The notes under the pieces are model-generated. The model had not been told where the DNA came from. It saw only the letters and a program-made list of their open reading frames with translations, and made no database searches. Both the position numbers and the translations under genes were made by a program. From Paenibacillus sp. ACRRY (GTDB lineage: Bacteria; Bacillota; Bacilli; Paenibacillales; Paenibacillaceae), in the NCBI RefSeq assembly GCF_022346995.1, contig NZ_JAKRNM010000022.1, forward strand, positions 1 to 36,835: a stretch of DNA of 36,835 bases, in the 5' to 3' direction. Each line of letters starts with the position of its first letter. Position 1 is the first letter of the stretch. This document shows, in pieces, positions 7,135-13,276 of the stretch.

Positions 7135-8130
7135 TCAACGTGCTACACTTGATGTACCCCGAGCGAAAACTTTTTTTCTAATCCGCGTTAATCTCGCCCT
7201 CGCAGCATTATATGAAAGGCCGCTTATTTCCTGAGCCCTCTCTCCTGACATCACGTAACACTTATTTTTCGACATCCCGTACTTTGTCATCTCACCCGCT
7301 ATCATATCCTTTTCCGCAACTTCGGCCAGTTTCCGTAAGAACTCAGCCTGTCGCCCACCTACTCGTTGCCATACGGTCTCTTCCGCAATCTCTGCGCCCA
7401 GAACTGTTCCGAGCGGAGTCATAAAATTGGGGTGCACCATGCGATCCGCGCCGCCTTTCCGAAATCTACGTAATCCGTTTCTTTTAGCCTGCGCATCATA
7501 GTAGCGCGTCATTAACGATTGATTGACGTATTTAACAATCTCCTGGTCTGAGCGCGTAACGTCTACGTAATGGAGAACGTGTTTTAGGGCCGCCTCCATA
7601 TCGACCATCACCTCGGATCTGATCTGCGACTCTTCGCGGCGAGCGGCCTCTTCTGTCGGCTCAATCAGCGCTAATACATGGCGATATAGACGGTAATTTG
7701 CAACCGATCCGAGCTCGGCATATGCCTGAGTGATCTCTTCGTCTGACTTACGTAGCCATTCTAGTAGCTCCGTATTAATGTCGTATTTGTAGATATGTTT
7801 CTCCCAATCGACGGGCTCGAAAGGTATATTGAAGCCCATATCGATGTATAAAATCGAAAGCTGGCGGTTGAGTTCATCATAAGCCCACCGAATAGGCTCC
7901 CGAACGTACCAGGCGTGTTTTACCGCTTTTTCCCGGATCGCACGTATTCGGTACGATATATACTGATGGGGATGTGCGAGCTCTATGGAGACATCGTTTC
8001 CCTCTACAAATCGGTAACGTCGCGTTGGGTTTTCGAGGAATTCCGTCTCCGCCGCGTCTTTCATAATGCGTTCAACGATCGCGAGGTCTCCGTTTTGCTG
8101 ATACGCTGTGATTCCGTCTTTTATATTCAT
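7135..8130 (-). CDS. Divergent sigma-factor-like protein, possible late-gene activator
   Basis: This 331-residue protein is not firmly recognised. Its C-terminus (MSGERAQEISGLSYNAARARL then TRIRKKVFA, residues about 290-322) reads like sigma region 4: a conserved helix, a turn and a recognition helix followed by RIRKK. The segment from about 170 to 210 (MEAALKHVLHYVDVTRSDQE then IVKYVNQSLMTRYYDAQAKR) has the look of a degenerate region 2. A phage-encoded sigma factor or activator just upstream of the late operon would explain the lack of a consensus promoter before terS. The start follows AAAGGAGGCGCAGT. Alternatives are another HTH DNA-binding protein or a replication protein. Confidence 0.4.
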   Translation of the reverse strand: MNIKDGITAYQQNGDLAIVERIMKDAAETEFLENPTRRYRFVEGNDVSIELAHPHQYISYRIRAIREKAVKHAWYVREPIRWAYDELNRQLSILYIDMGFNIPFEPVDWEKHIYKYDINTELLEWLRKSDEEITQAYAELGSVANYRLYRHVLALIEPTEEAARREESQIRSEVMVDMEAALKHVLHYVDVTRSDQEIVKYVNQSLMTRYYDAQAKRNGLRRFRKGGADRMVHPNFMTPLGTVLGAEIAEETVWQRVGGRQAEFLRKLAEVAEKDMIAGEMTKYGMSKNKCYVMSGERAQEISGLSYNAARARLTRIRKKVFARGTSSVAR

Positions 8131-8156
8131 ACTGCGCCTCCTTTATAGTAGGAAAA

Positions 8157-8183
8157 ACGGGGCCGCGCGGGAAGGGCACGGCC
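8157..8183 (-). terminator. Intrinsic terminator after the antirepressor gene
   Basis: On the minus strand GGCCG (8183-8179) pairs with CGGCC (8165-8161), followed by CCGTTTTTCC. It lies between the antirepressor stop and the ribosome site of the sigma-like gene, so read-through or a separate promoter must supply the latter. Confidence 0.6.
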
Positions 8184-8193
8184 GGAATACGGA

Positions 8194-9165
8194 TTACTGC
8201 GCTTCTGGACGAAGGTTGAGCGTCAGTTTTGGACGGTAGGGCACATATGTCTCCTTCGTTGACTGGCGTGGGAATTCGATTACTTCCGCCGGCTTCCGTT
8301 GCTTAGCGGTTGGGCATGGCGGCAATTTCCGTGTATCCACGAAACCTGCGTCCGTCTCACGGATGTAACCACGTTCCAAGAGAAGCTCATGTATGAACAT
8401 GCGACCAGCCTGTGTCCACTCCGTTTTAGTCGCCGTTTCTTTAAGGCCCGTTTTCGGGTTCGTATACGGACTCGTCACCGACCTAACGATACGCTCGCCC
8501 TTTACCTCCTTCGTTTTGTACTTTTCGTATAGCAACCACTGTTTTCGGGACTTCCGCTGGACCCTTTCGCCATTCAGAATGTTGTTCAGTCGCTGCGCGG
8601 ACATACTATAGTCGCTCGCGATCTGCAACACGGTTAACGTTCCGTCAGGGCGGATGACTTCGTCGAGATATACGAGTTCTTCCGCTTGTTCTTCGATTAT
8701 TTCCGCTTGAATTTCGGTCTCCGTCTGCAGCAATGCCGCCCTCTGTTCAGCTTCTACGCGCGCTCTTCGTTCTTCTGTGAGCTTGGTTACTGTCTTAAGT
8801 AGCAGATCCGGGTCGTCTAGTAGCGAGTCAGTGGCAAACATTCCGTTTTCTCGGATGGATGGAAGAACTTCATCAAAAACCCACTTCTCAAAGGCTTCCG
8901 CACCGGGAAGTTTTGATCGGGCAATGAGACGATAGACGTTCCCCTCGGAAATGAACTTCATTTGTTGCGTTCCCCCGGATGTAAGGACTGGGTGAATCAC
9001 CGCCCCCTCTGATTTACAGTGCTGACGTACCGCAGAGTTGGGGTCTTTGTATCCTAGCGCCAATGCAACTTGAGTAGCACCGAACATCTCTTTACCCTCG
9101 ATAGTTACAATCTGGATGCTCCCAAACATCTCGTGATCGAATACCTTCGGTTGGTTAGTTAACAT
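8194..9165 (-). CDS. BRO-N / KilAC antirepressor
   Basis: This is a two-domain phage antirepressor-type DNA-binding protein of 323 residues. Residues 1-110 form a BRO-N domain (FDHEMFGSIQIVTIEGKEMF, GATQVALALGYKDPNSAVRQH, AFEKWVFDEVLPSIRENGMF). A coiled coil follows (TKLTEERRARVEAEQRAALL). The C-terminal half is KilA-C/ANT-like (LTVLQIASDYSMSAQRLNNIL and TEWTQAGRMFIHELLLERGY). Such proteins usually counter a repressor or regulate early genes. I place the start at ATG 9165, because GGGAGAG lies six bases before it. The frame opens at 9180, but that upstream ATG GGA GAG is itself the ribosome site. No SOS box was seen. Confidence 0.85.
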   Translation of the reverse strand: MLTNQPKVFDHEMFGSIQIVTIEGKEMFGATQVALALGYKDPNSAVRQHCKSEGAVIHPVLTSGGTQQMKFISEGNVYRLIARSKLPGAEAFEKWVFDEVLPSIRENGMFATDSLLDDPDLLLKTVTKLTEERRARVEAEQRAALLQTETEIQAEIIEEQAEELVYLDEVIRPDGTLTVLQIASDYSMSAQRLNNILNGERVQRKSRKQWLLYEKYKTKEVKGERIVRSVTSPYTNPKTGLKETATKTEWTQAGRMFIHELLLERGYIRETDAGFVDTRKLPPCPTAKQRKPAEVIEFPRQSTKETYVPYRPKLTLNLRPEAQ

Positions 9166-9265
9166 GTACATCTCTCCCATTCGTTTAGTGTGGTGTTGAC
9201 GTAGTGCTATATGTTAACGGCGCGTGGCCGATGTTATTAAATAATGCTTAATTTCGCGTAAGGGG

Positions 9266-9294
9266 TTGACTTTAGGTTTGATACGCGGTATACT
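9266..9294 (+). promoter_or_regulatory. Consensus sigma-A promoter with no downstream gene
   Basis: TTGACT (9266-9271), a 17-bp spacer and TATACT (9289-9294) face right, opposite to every coding gene for several kilobases. The predicted start is near 9301. No ribosome site plus open frame follows within the next 110 bases. Confidence 0.7.
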
Positions 9295-9300
9295 ATTAGT

Positions 9301-9409
9301 GTAAGGTGATATGATTGATATAATTTTAGGAAAAAATAGAGTCTAAGTCTCAGTATAGCACACTTTTTCAGCTATGCAAGAGTTTTGTCTATTTTTTTTT
9401 GTTTTTTTT
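9301..9409 (+). ncRNA. Candidate small RNA of about 100 nt between rep-like and antirepressor genes
   Basis: Downstream of the plus-strand promoter an outer stem AAAAAATAGA (9331-9340) pairs with TCTATTTTTT (9388-9397) and an inner stem ATAGC/GCTAT (9355-9359, 9371-9375) forms. The sequence then runs into long T-tracts up to 9409. That is a promoter-to-terminator unit without a gene. Because the outer stem has A-tracts on one side and T-tracts on the other, it could also terminate the minus-strand HTH gene that ends at 9410. Confidence 0.5.
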
Positions 9410-10147
9410 CTAATAGTGCCCACCTTCTCTAAACTCCCGCGCCTTTCTCTCTGCTTCTGCCTCCTTGTACGCTTCGTAAAACATCCCGATCGGACTGTAT
9501 AGCTCCGGATTCGGCAAGCCTGTACGCAAATCAACCACGCGGAAGAAGTAACGCTCACCAGCCACCCTTATCGTGCTACACCGAATATTATCGCCTACCC
9601 TCCGGCTTAACATAGCGTAAATATCTTCGAAATGATGATCGTAAAGTGTCGCCGTTTCGTTTAGCGGGATCTTTCGAAGTGTTTGAGACAACGTTTGTAA
9701 AATTTCCTCCGCGCTCTCTACTTCTTTCATCTTAGAATCATAATTACTTAAATCATTAAATACTTGGGGTGGATTCTCCCTATCCGATTTCTCCATATCC
9801 GGAATTTCCGTTTGTGGAATATCCGACGGCTCATCAGTCGTAATTGGCCGCTCATATACGACGGTCTCTACGCCTGTGATCCGCTGCGTCTCTTCGTCTC
9901 TTATGCGCGTCCTCTCTACGTAGCCCGCGCTCTCTAGCTGGCGTAACGCGGAGTAAACCGCATCCTTACCATCAGTAGAACGTTTAACCAGGTCGCTCAC
10001 ATACACGCGCCAGTTTGACGGTTTTGACAGCAAATAAGAAAGTAGACCTTTCGCCTTCCAGGACAGACGCCCGTCCGAAAGAAAATACGGGTCCACGATC
10101 ATATAACCGCTGTCCCTCTTCGATACGCGTACAATCCCGCTGCTCAT
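9410..10147 (-). CDS. HTH replication-initiator-like protein (HTH_36 type)
   Basis: This 245-residue protein begins MSSGIVRVSKRDSGYMIVDP and has an early helix-turn-helix (LSWKAKGLLSYLLSKPSNWR followed by VYVSDLVKRSTDGKDAVYSA). It continues into a wing (LESAGYVERTRIRDEETQR). This HTH_36 arrangement is common at the N-terminus of Gram-positive phage and plasmid replication proteins. A low-complexity acidic linker (residues about 115-150) leads to a C-terminal domain of unknown kind. The ATG at 10147 follows GGAGGTAATCAACAT; a TTG at 10180 is less well supported. No helicase loader or helicase gene follows. A transcription regulator remains possible. Confidence 0.6.
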   Translation of the reverse strand: MSSGIVRVSKRDSGYMIVDPYFLSDGRLSWKAKGLLSYLLSKPSNWRVYVSDLVKRSTDGKDAVYSALRQLESAGYVERTRIRDEETQRITGVETVVYERPITTDEPSDIPQTEIPDMEKSDRENPPQVFNDLSNYDSKMKEVESAEEILQTLSQTLRKIPLNETATLYDHHFEDIYAMLSRRVGDNIRCSTIRVAGERYFFRVVDLRTGLPNPELYSPIGMFYEAYKEAEAERKAREFREGGHY

Positions 10148-10584
10148 ATGTTGATTACCTCCGAAAATCTTTTTACTCAAAAAACGAAACCTTGTCCGTT
10201 ATCTTGCGTATTACTGGATATAACAACGGAAAAGAGCGCGCCTATGCGATAGCCAATCGCCGCTCCCTCCGCAATTTGTTCAGAGCGTAAGTTCCCGCTT
10301 ACACTCGATATATGTGAACGCGCTGCCTGAACGAAGGTTGCCGCCTTCGTGCCGCGGAATATTCTAAGGAAATGCCGGAACGTTGGCGCGAACCGGCAGA
10401 TAGTTCAACCGAGCAATTGGCGTTACTCAGCGTTTAAGTATCCGCATGGCGATTCTCCGATTGGCGTCGGAAGATACGGACATAGCAAATTAAGCGATTA
10501 GTAGTCGTATATCAATCCAATTACCGCCCAAAGTACGGACGTAGAGACGATTGTCGATGCGTTTGCCGCAGACATAACGCGTCA
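10148..10584. other. Long gene-free leader with several hairpins
   Basis: About 440 bases upstream of the HTH gene hold no credible gene. Visible hairpins include GTAAG-ttcccg-CTTAC near 10288-10303, CGAAGG-ttgcc-gCCTTCG near 10332-10349, GCCGG...CCGGC near 10374-10398, and TCCGTT...AACGGA near 10195-10230. TACGGAC(A/G)TAG appears twice about 60 bp apart. It could be a structured 5' leader of the HTH gene or origin DNA. I found no match to a known riboswitch or tRNA. Confidence 0.4.
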
Positions 10585-10932
10585 TCAGGCTACCGCAGTA
10601 GGTGACGGCATAACTTCGGGCACATCGAAAGAAGTATAGAAAACGTAGGCCATATACTCAAAGGCGCTCATATTGAGGATTTTATCAACAAATTCGGCAG
10701 GAGTTTCGGTCCATTGAAAGACGATCGTAGCGTCGTTACAAAGGTAAACGTTTGGTGCCTGCGTTGGCTTGACGCGGGCTATTTCTACGTAACCGGGTCT
10801 TTCAGGATCATAAAGAACAGCAGTATCAGGTGTTGCGAGGATTGCAGGAAAAGTGTAAGGATCTTCGGGGATAATGATGTGGTTTACCGTGCAAGTAGGA
10901 TATTGCGTCAAACTCTCATTCGTGTGTGCCAT
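10585..10932 (-). CDS. Small acidic early protein (115 aa), paralogue-like
   Basis: No known family was recognised. The protein is acidic and short. It has a central strand-rich stretch (TAVLYDPERPGYVEIARVK, then NVYLCNDATIVFQWT) and a C-terminal helix (AEFVDKILNMSAFEYMAYVF). The same plan (strand, acidic turn, I-I-F strand, then a helix with an M-S-A/M-N-G motif) is seen in the 119-aa and 95-aa proteins upstream in the operon, so the three may be diverged copies. The start follows AGGAGGTACAGAT. Its place in the early operon suits a host-takeover or anti-defence protein, which is inference. Confidence 0.65.
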   Translation of the reverse strand: MAHTNESLTQYPTCTVNHIIIPEDPYTFPAILATPDTAVLYDPERPGYVEIARVKPTQAPNVYLCNDATIVFQWTETPAEFVDKILNMSAFEYMAYVFYTSFDVPEVMPSPTAVA

Positions 10933-10981
10933 ATCTGTACCTCCTGAGTATCAAGCCCTCCGGCTATTATTTTTTCTGGCC

Positions 10982-11332
10982 TTACATTACGTCCGCGATC
11001 GTCATAGTCACGTTGAGTTCGCGGCATATCCGTTTGGACTTCGCTTCATTCTTGCGGTAGTCAACCGATAGTTGCGTAAGCCCACGAATCAGTAAAGATA
11101 CGCGTTTGTGCTCGTCCTTAACAACTCTGCGGCGTCGTAATGTTTCCTGCAGCCGAGTAGCTACACCGTAACCATCTTCCAGATCGAGATCCATGCGTTC
11201 AATTTCGTGAGAAATAGCGGAAACCTCACGATCCAATTCGGACTGCTTGACGTTAAGAATTGCGTAAGTCTCGGCTAATTCCGCGTGTACTGCATTCAGT
11301 GTTTCGAAGTAGCTCTGCGTTGGTTTTGACAT
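10982..11332 (-). CDS. Coiled-coil early protein (116 aa)
   Basis: A small, almost wholly helical protein (MSKPTQSYFETLNAVHAELA, then heptad-like ILNVKQSELDREVSAISHEI and a basic LQETLRRRRVVKDEHKRVS). No catalytic motif or family was recognised. The start at 11332 follows GGAGGGAAGGGG; an upstream in-frame codon lies inside that ribosome site. It could be a structural adaptor or a DNA-mimic or binding helper. It is one cistron of the early operon driven from about 12.6 kb. Confidence 0.65.
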   Translation of the reverse strand: MSKPTQSYFETLNAVHAELAETYAILNVKQSELDREVSAISHEIERMDLDLEDGYGVATRLQETLRRRRVVKDEHKRVSLLIRGLTQLSVDYRKNEAKSKRICRELNVTMTIADVM

Positions 11333-11467
11333 CCCCTTCCCTCCTTTCACTTGAATTTTCGGTTACAGTACGTTGTTACATGATGCATGCGGATATCCGC
11401 GACCGTCCGAGCCAAGGCCCGTTAGGTTTCGCCCTGTTCCGCTAAAACAGGCGCTCGTCAGGCGGTA

Positions 11468-11827
11468 TTATCGAAGGATTTCGAGTTTAAGGTTTAAATC
11501 TCCGCGATCCGGAGTCCACAGCAAGACATCGATCAAAAATTGGAGACCGTTCATTCCACGCAGCTCATTTATGATCTTCTCTACGAGCTCCCGGATGTCC
11601 ATTCCTTCGACTTCATTAGCAATAATCATTCCGCCGGAATCTCCATCTAGGTAAAGGTGATCGAGGTGAGGCGCTTTATGGACCTGCCGCAGCCAAAGTT
11701 GGCCATCGTCGAGAATAAAAATGTGTCGTTCGTTTAATACATAACCTTCATATAAAGCATATTGGTGTTCCTCATCAAAAGGGCCGAGTACCATAGAAGC
11801 CAATTCAAGACTGATCGGCGCGTTCAT
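11468..11827 (-). CDS. Small acidic early protein (119 aa), paralogue-like
   Basis: This acidic protein was not recognised. It shares a layout with the 95-aa neighbour: YEGYVLNERHIFILDD here against YEGTLIDDRHALYVDP there, then SGGMIIANEV against SGSIIFDLPI. Both end in a helix beginning (R/L)ELVEKI or LIDNI followed by GMNGLQFLIDVL or DISAMELLNKLI. Its ATG overlaps the stop of the 70-aa gene (TAATG), implying coupling. Downstream 117 bases contain a CCTGTT...AACAGG hairpin and a perfect GCGGATATCCGC palindrome (11389-11400). Confidence 0.65.
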   Translation of the reverse strand: MNAPISLELASMVLGPFDEEHQYALYEGYVLNERHIFILDDGQLWLRQVHKAPHLDHLYLDGDSGGMIIANEVEGMDIRELVEKIINELRGMNGLQFLIDVLLWTPDRGDLNLKLEILR

Positions 11828-12039
11828 TACATCACCCCGCGATATTCAAAGTCGATAGCTACGATGTCGGCTGCCGATACGCTAAGCCCGGAAACATTTG
11901 CGTTACTGACTCCCTTTTCTACCGCGCGGAAACGGACTTCAACGTCGGAGAGCTGGCGAACACTGTTTACGTAGAACATGCGCGTTGATTGGTTGAAATT
12001 GACGACACAGCGGTAAAGGTGAACGGGACGGCGGCTCAT
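11827..12039 (-). CDS. Small early protein (70 aa)
   Basis: This is unrecognised. It begins MSRRPVHLYRCVVNFNQSTR and looks like a small all-beta protein (VNFNQSTRMFYVNSV, DVEVRFRAVEKG, ADIVAIDFEYRGVM). The start at 12039 follows AAGGAGATCGTAGC and overlaps the stop of the 43-aa gene (ATGA). Its own stop overlaps the ATG of the 119-aa gene. Tight coupling on both sides supports real translation. Confidence 0.6.
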   Translation of the reverse strand: MSRRPVHLYRCVVNFNQSTRMFYVNSVRQLSDVEVRFRAVEKGVSNANVSGLSVSAADIVAIDFEYRGVM

Positions 12040-12167
12040 GCTACGATCTCCTTCGTGATCAGAATAAGGCAATAGACTGCGCGGAGTAGCTTCAAAAACC
12101 TCCGACCATAGGCGCTCGATTCAATGTTGTTAGACGTAGTTTGGGTATTATTAACGGTAAGTTGCAT
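12036..12167 (-). CDS. Very small early protein (43 aa)
   Basis: This short frame begins MQLTVNNTQTTSNNIESSAY and ends with a hydrophobic helix (LKLLRAVYCLILITKEIVA). It is preceded by AGGGAGGAAACGTAA, starts directly after the TAA of the 95-aa gene, and its TGA overlaps the next ATG. A strong ribosome site and end-to-end packing argue that it is real. The polar N-terminus with a basic-then-hydrophobic C-terminus could associate with membrane. Function is unknown. Confidence 0.55.
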   Translation of the reverse strand: MQLTVNNTQTTSNNIESSAYGRRFLKLLRAVYCLILITKEIVA

Positions 12168-12455
12168 TTACGTTTCCTCCCTGCGGATTAGTTTATTTAG
12201 TAGTTCCATTGCGCTTATGTCGCGGATATTATCGATAAGGTTGACGTCAGTTATCGGAAGATCGAATATTATGGACCCGCTGCCGCCAGTTGTGACGTAT
12301 TCTGTTCCGTCAAAGCCTACGCGTTCCAGGATGACGAGATTATATGTAGGGTCAACGTATAGCGCGTGGCGATCGTCTATTAAAGTACCTTCGTATTCAA
12401 TGCGATAGTTGTCGTCGCCGTCTGCGATTTTAGTGACTACGGTGATTTTCGGCAT
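12168..12455 (-). CDS. Small acidic early protein (95 aa), first gene of early operon
   Basis: This unrecognised acidic protein starts MPKITVVTKIADGDDNYRIE at ATG 12455 after AAGGAGGAACGCAACT; the earlier in-frame codon has no ribosome site. It has a compact strand-rich body and a C-terminal helix (LIDNIRDISAMELLNKLIRR). It resembles the 119-aa and 115-aa proteins of the same operon. It is the first gene after the early promoter and operators, so it is expected to be among the earliest and best expressed. Confidence 0.65.
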   Translation of the reverse strand: MPKITVVTKIADGDDNYRIEYEGTLIDDRHALYVDPTYNLVILERVGFDGTEYVTTGGSGSIIFDLPITDVNLIDNIRDISAMELLNKLIRREET

Positions 12456-12557
12456 AGTTGCGTTCCTCCTTGCGTGAATGTTATTGCTTAACATGAAACC
12501 GTTTGGTACTATTAACGTATTAACCAGTATACATATTCAACACTGAGATAGGTTATT

Positions 12558-12575
12558 TGCACATCGCAGTGTGCA
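12558..12575. promoter_or_regulatory. Operator-like palindrome O2
   Basis: TGCACA-tcgcag-TGTGCA is a perfect six-base inverted repeat just downstream of the early promoter start point. It matches the half-sites of the second operator 35 bp away (centre to centre). The small HTH protein encoded next door is the obvious candidate ligand. Confidence 0.7.
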
Positions 12576-12588
12576 TTACTTGATTTCG

Positions 12589-12617
12589 ATTATATACACC
12601 GTAGTGTGCATTGTCAA
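12589..12617 (-). promoter_or_regulatory. Early promoter, consensus sigma-A
   Basis: On the minus strand this is TTGACA, a 17-bp spacer and TATAAT, a perfect consensus. Transcription would start near 12582 and enter the early operon with a leader of about 125 bases. Operator O1 lies within the spacer and -10, so repressor binding would block polymerase. Confidence 0.85.
12593..12610. promoter_or_regulatory. Operator-like palindrome O1 inside the early promoter
   Basis: TATACA-ccgtag-TGTGCA is an imperfect copy of O2 (one half-site differs) overlapping the -10 and spacer of the early promoter. The arrangement of a strong and a weaker site suggests cooperative repression. Confidence 0.65.
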
Positions 12618-12670
12618 CACTTCAATCAATATTATTTTCTATCTAGTGTTCATTTGATGGAGGAACCCAC

Positions 12671-12901
12671 ATGATTAAAGTCCATCTTTCCCGTATAATG
12701 GGCGAGAAACGTATCAGCATTGCAGAACTTTCACGTATGACCGGATTACATAGGAACGGGATAACTAAACTCTATAATGAAGATACTGATGGGATAAAAT
12801 TTGATACATTGGATAAGATTTGTGAGTCTTTGAATGTTAGTGTTCAGGATATTATAGAGCATGTCACGAATGCCAAAGAAAGTACCGGAGAGGGCCGCTA
12901 A
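12671..12901 (+). CDS. Small Cro/CI-type HTH repressor
   Basis: This 76-residue protein is a single helix-turn-helix domain (ISIAELSRMTGLHRNGITKL, then FDTLDKICESLNVSVQDIIE), like the YozG/HTH_26 group of short Bacillota regulators. It has no dimerisation or protease-sensitive domain, so it is not a classical LexA-cleaved CI. It faces away from the early promoter, with two palindromic operators in between. This is the standard layout for a repressor that shuts off early genes and perhaps its own. The ribosome site TGGAGGAACCCAC is strong; its own promoter is not clear (a weak TTGTCA lies at 12611). Confidence 0.85.
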   Translation: MIKVHLSRIMGEKRISIAELSRMTGLHRNGITKLYNEDTDGIKFDTLDKICESLNVSVQDIIEHVTNAKESTGEGR

Positions 12902-12920
12902 CATAGGGCTCTTTCTTTTT
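12889..12920 (+). terminator. Weak intrinsic terminator after the repressor
   Basis: AGGGCC (12891-12896) pairs with GGGCTCT (12907-12913), including G-T pairs, over a ten-base loop, followed by TTCTTTTTG. It overlaps the repressor stop codon. Confidence 0.45.
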
Positions 12921-13028
12921 GCGTGGAATTACCGTGGAATCAGCGTGTTTAGGCTTCGGTAAGGGGAACGTACCCGGACGGGCAGGTCGCGCTATATGTA
13001 CGTGGATTTGACGGAGATTGTACGTGAT

Positions 13029-13197
13029 GTAACGACGTCGTTACGTAAACTTGGCGACGTCTCTATGTATATCTGGGTATACACGTAACCGAAAGCGACG
13101 ATGTCGTCGTATTTAAACCATGCGATGTCGCACGATTTGCCCCACGTGGGGATGTAAACCCGGGTTTACACCGTAATAATGGTCGACGTCGACCATT
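13029..13197. repeat. Array of seven different palindromes
   Basis: Within 170 bp lie GTAACGACGTCGTTAC (13029-13044, perfect), TGTATA-6-TATACA (13066-13083), CGACGA-TG-TCGTCG (13096-13109) and TGCGA-TG-TCGCA (13121-13132). After these come CCCCACGTGGGG (13140-13151, perfect), TGTAAACCCGGGTTTACA (13153-13170, perfect) and AATGGTCGACGTCGACCATT (13178-13197, perfect). The sequences differ, so this is an array by form rather than by copy. It lies between the repressor and the Abi-like gene, and no gene overlaps it. The function is unknown. Confidence 0.85.
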
Positions 13198-13212
13198 TTG
13201 ACCGCCACAACA

Positions 13213-13268
13213 ACAAAAAGCCCGCGAACGCAAAAGAACCGCTAACCCTGCGTGTGGGCTGCGGTTCC
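13213..13268 (-). terminator. Terminator of the Abi-like gene with two alternative stems
   Basis: On the minus strand GAACCGC pairs with GCGGTTC followed by TTTTGCG. The overlapping AGCCC pairs with GGGCT followed by TTTTTG a little further on. Both lie just after the DUF4393 stop. The stems share sequence, so only one can form at a time, but both end in T-tracts. Confidence 0.65.
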
Positions 13269-13276
13269 TCTTAATA

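Noticed and set aside
10148..10584. tRNA or known riboswitch
   Set aside because: No cloverleaf with a proper anticodon arm and T-arm could be drawn, and no aptamer core was recognised; only isolated hairpins are supported.
13029..13197. Palindrome array as a set of terminators
   Set aside because: None of the seven has a following T-tract on either strand, and the local terminators (12889-12920 and 13213-13268) are separate and sufficient.
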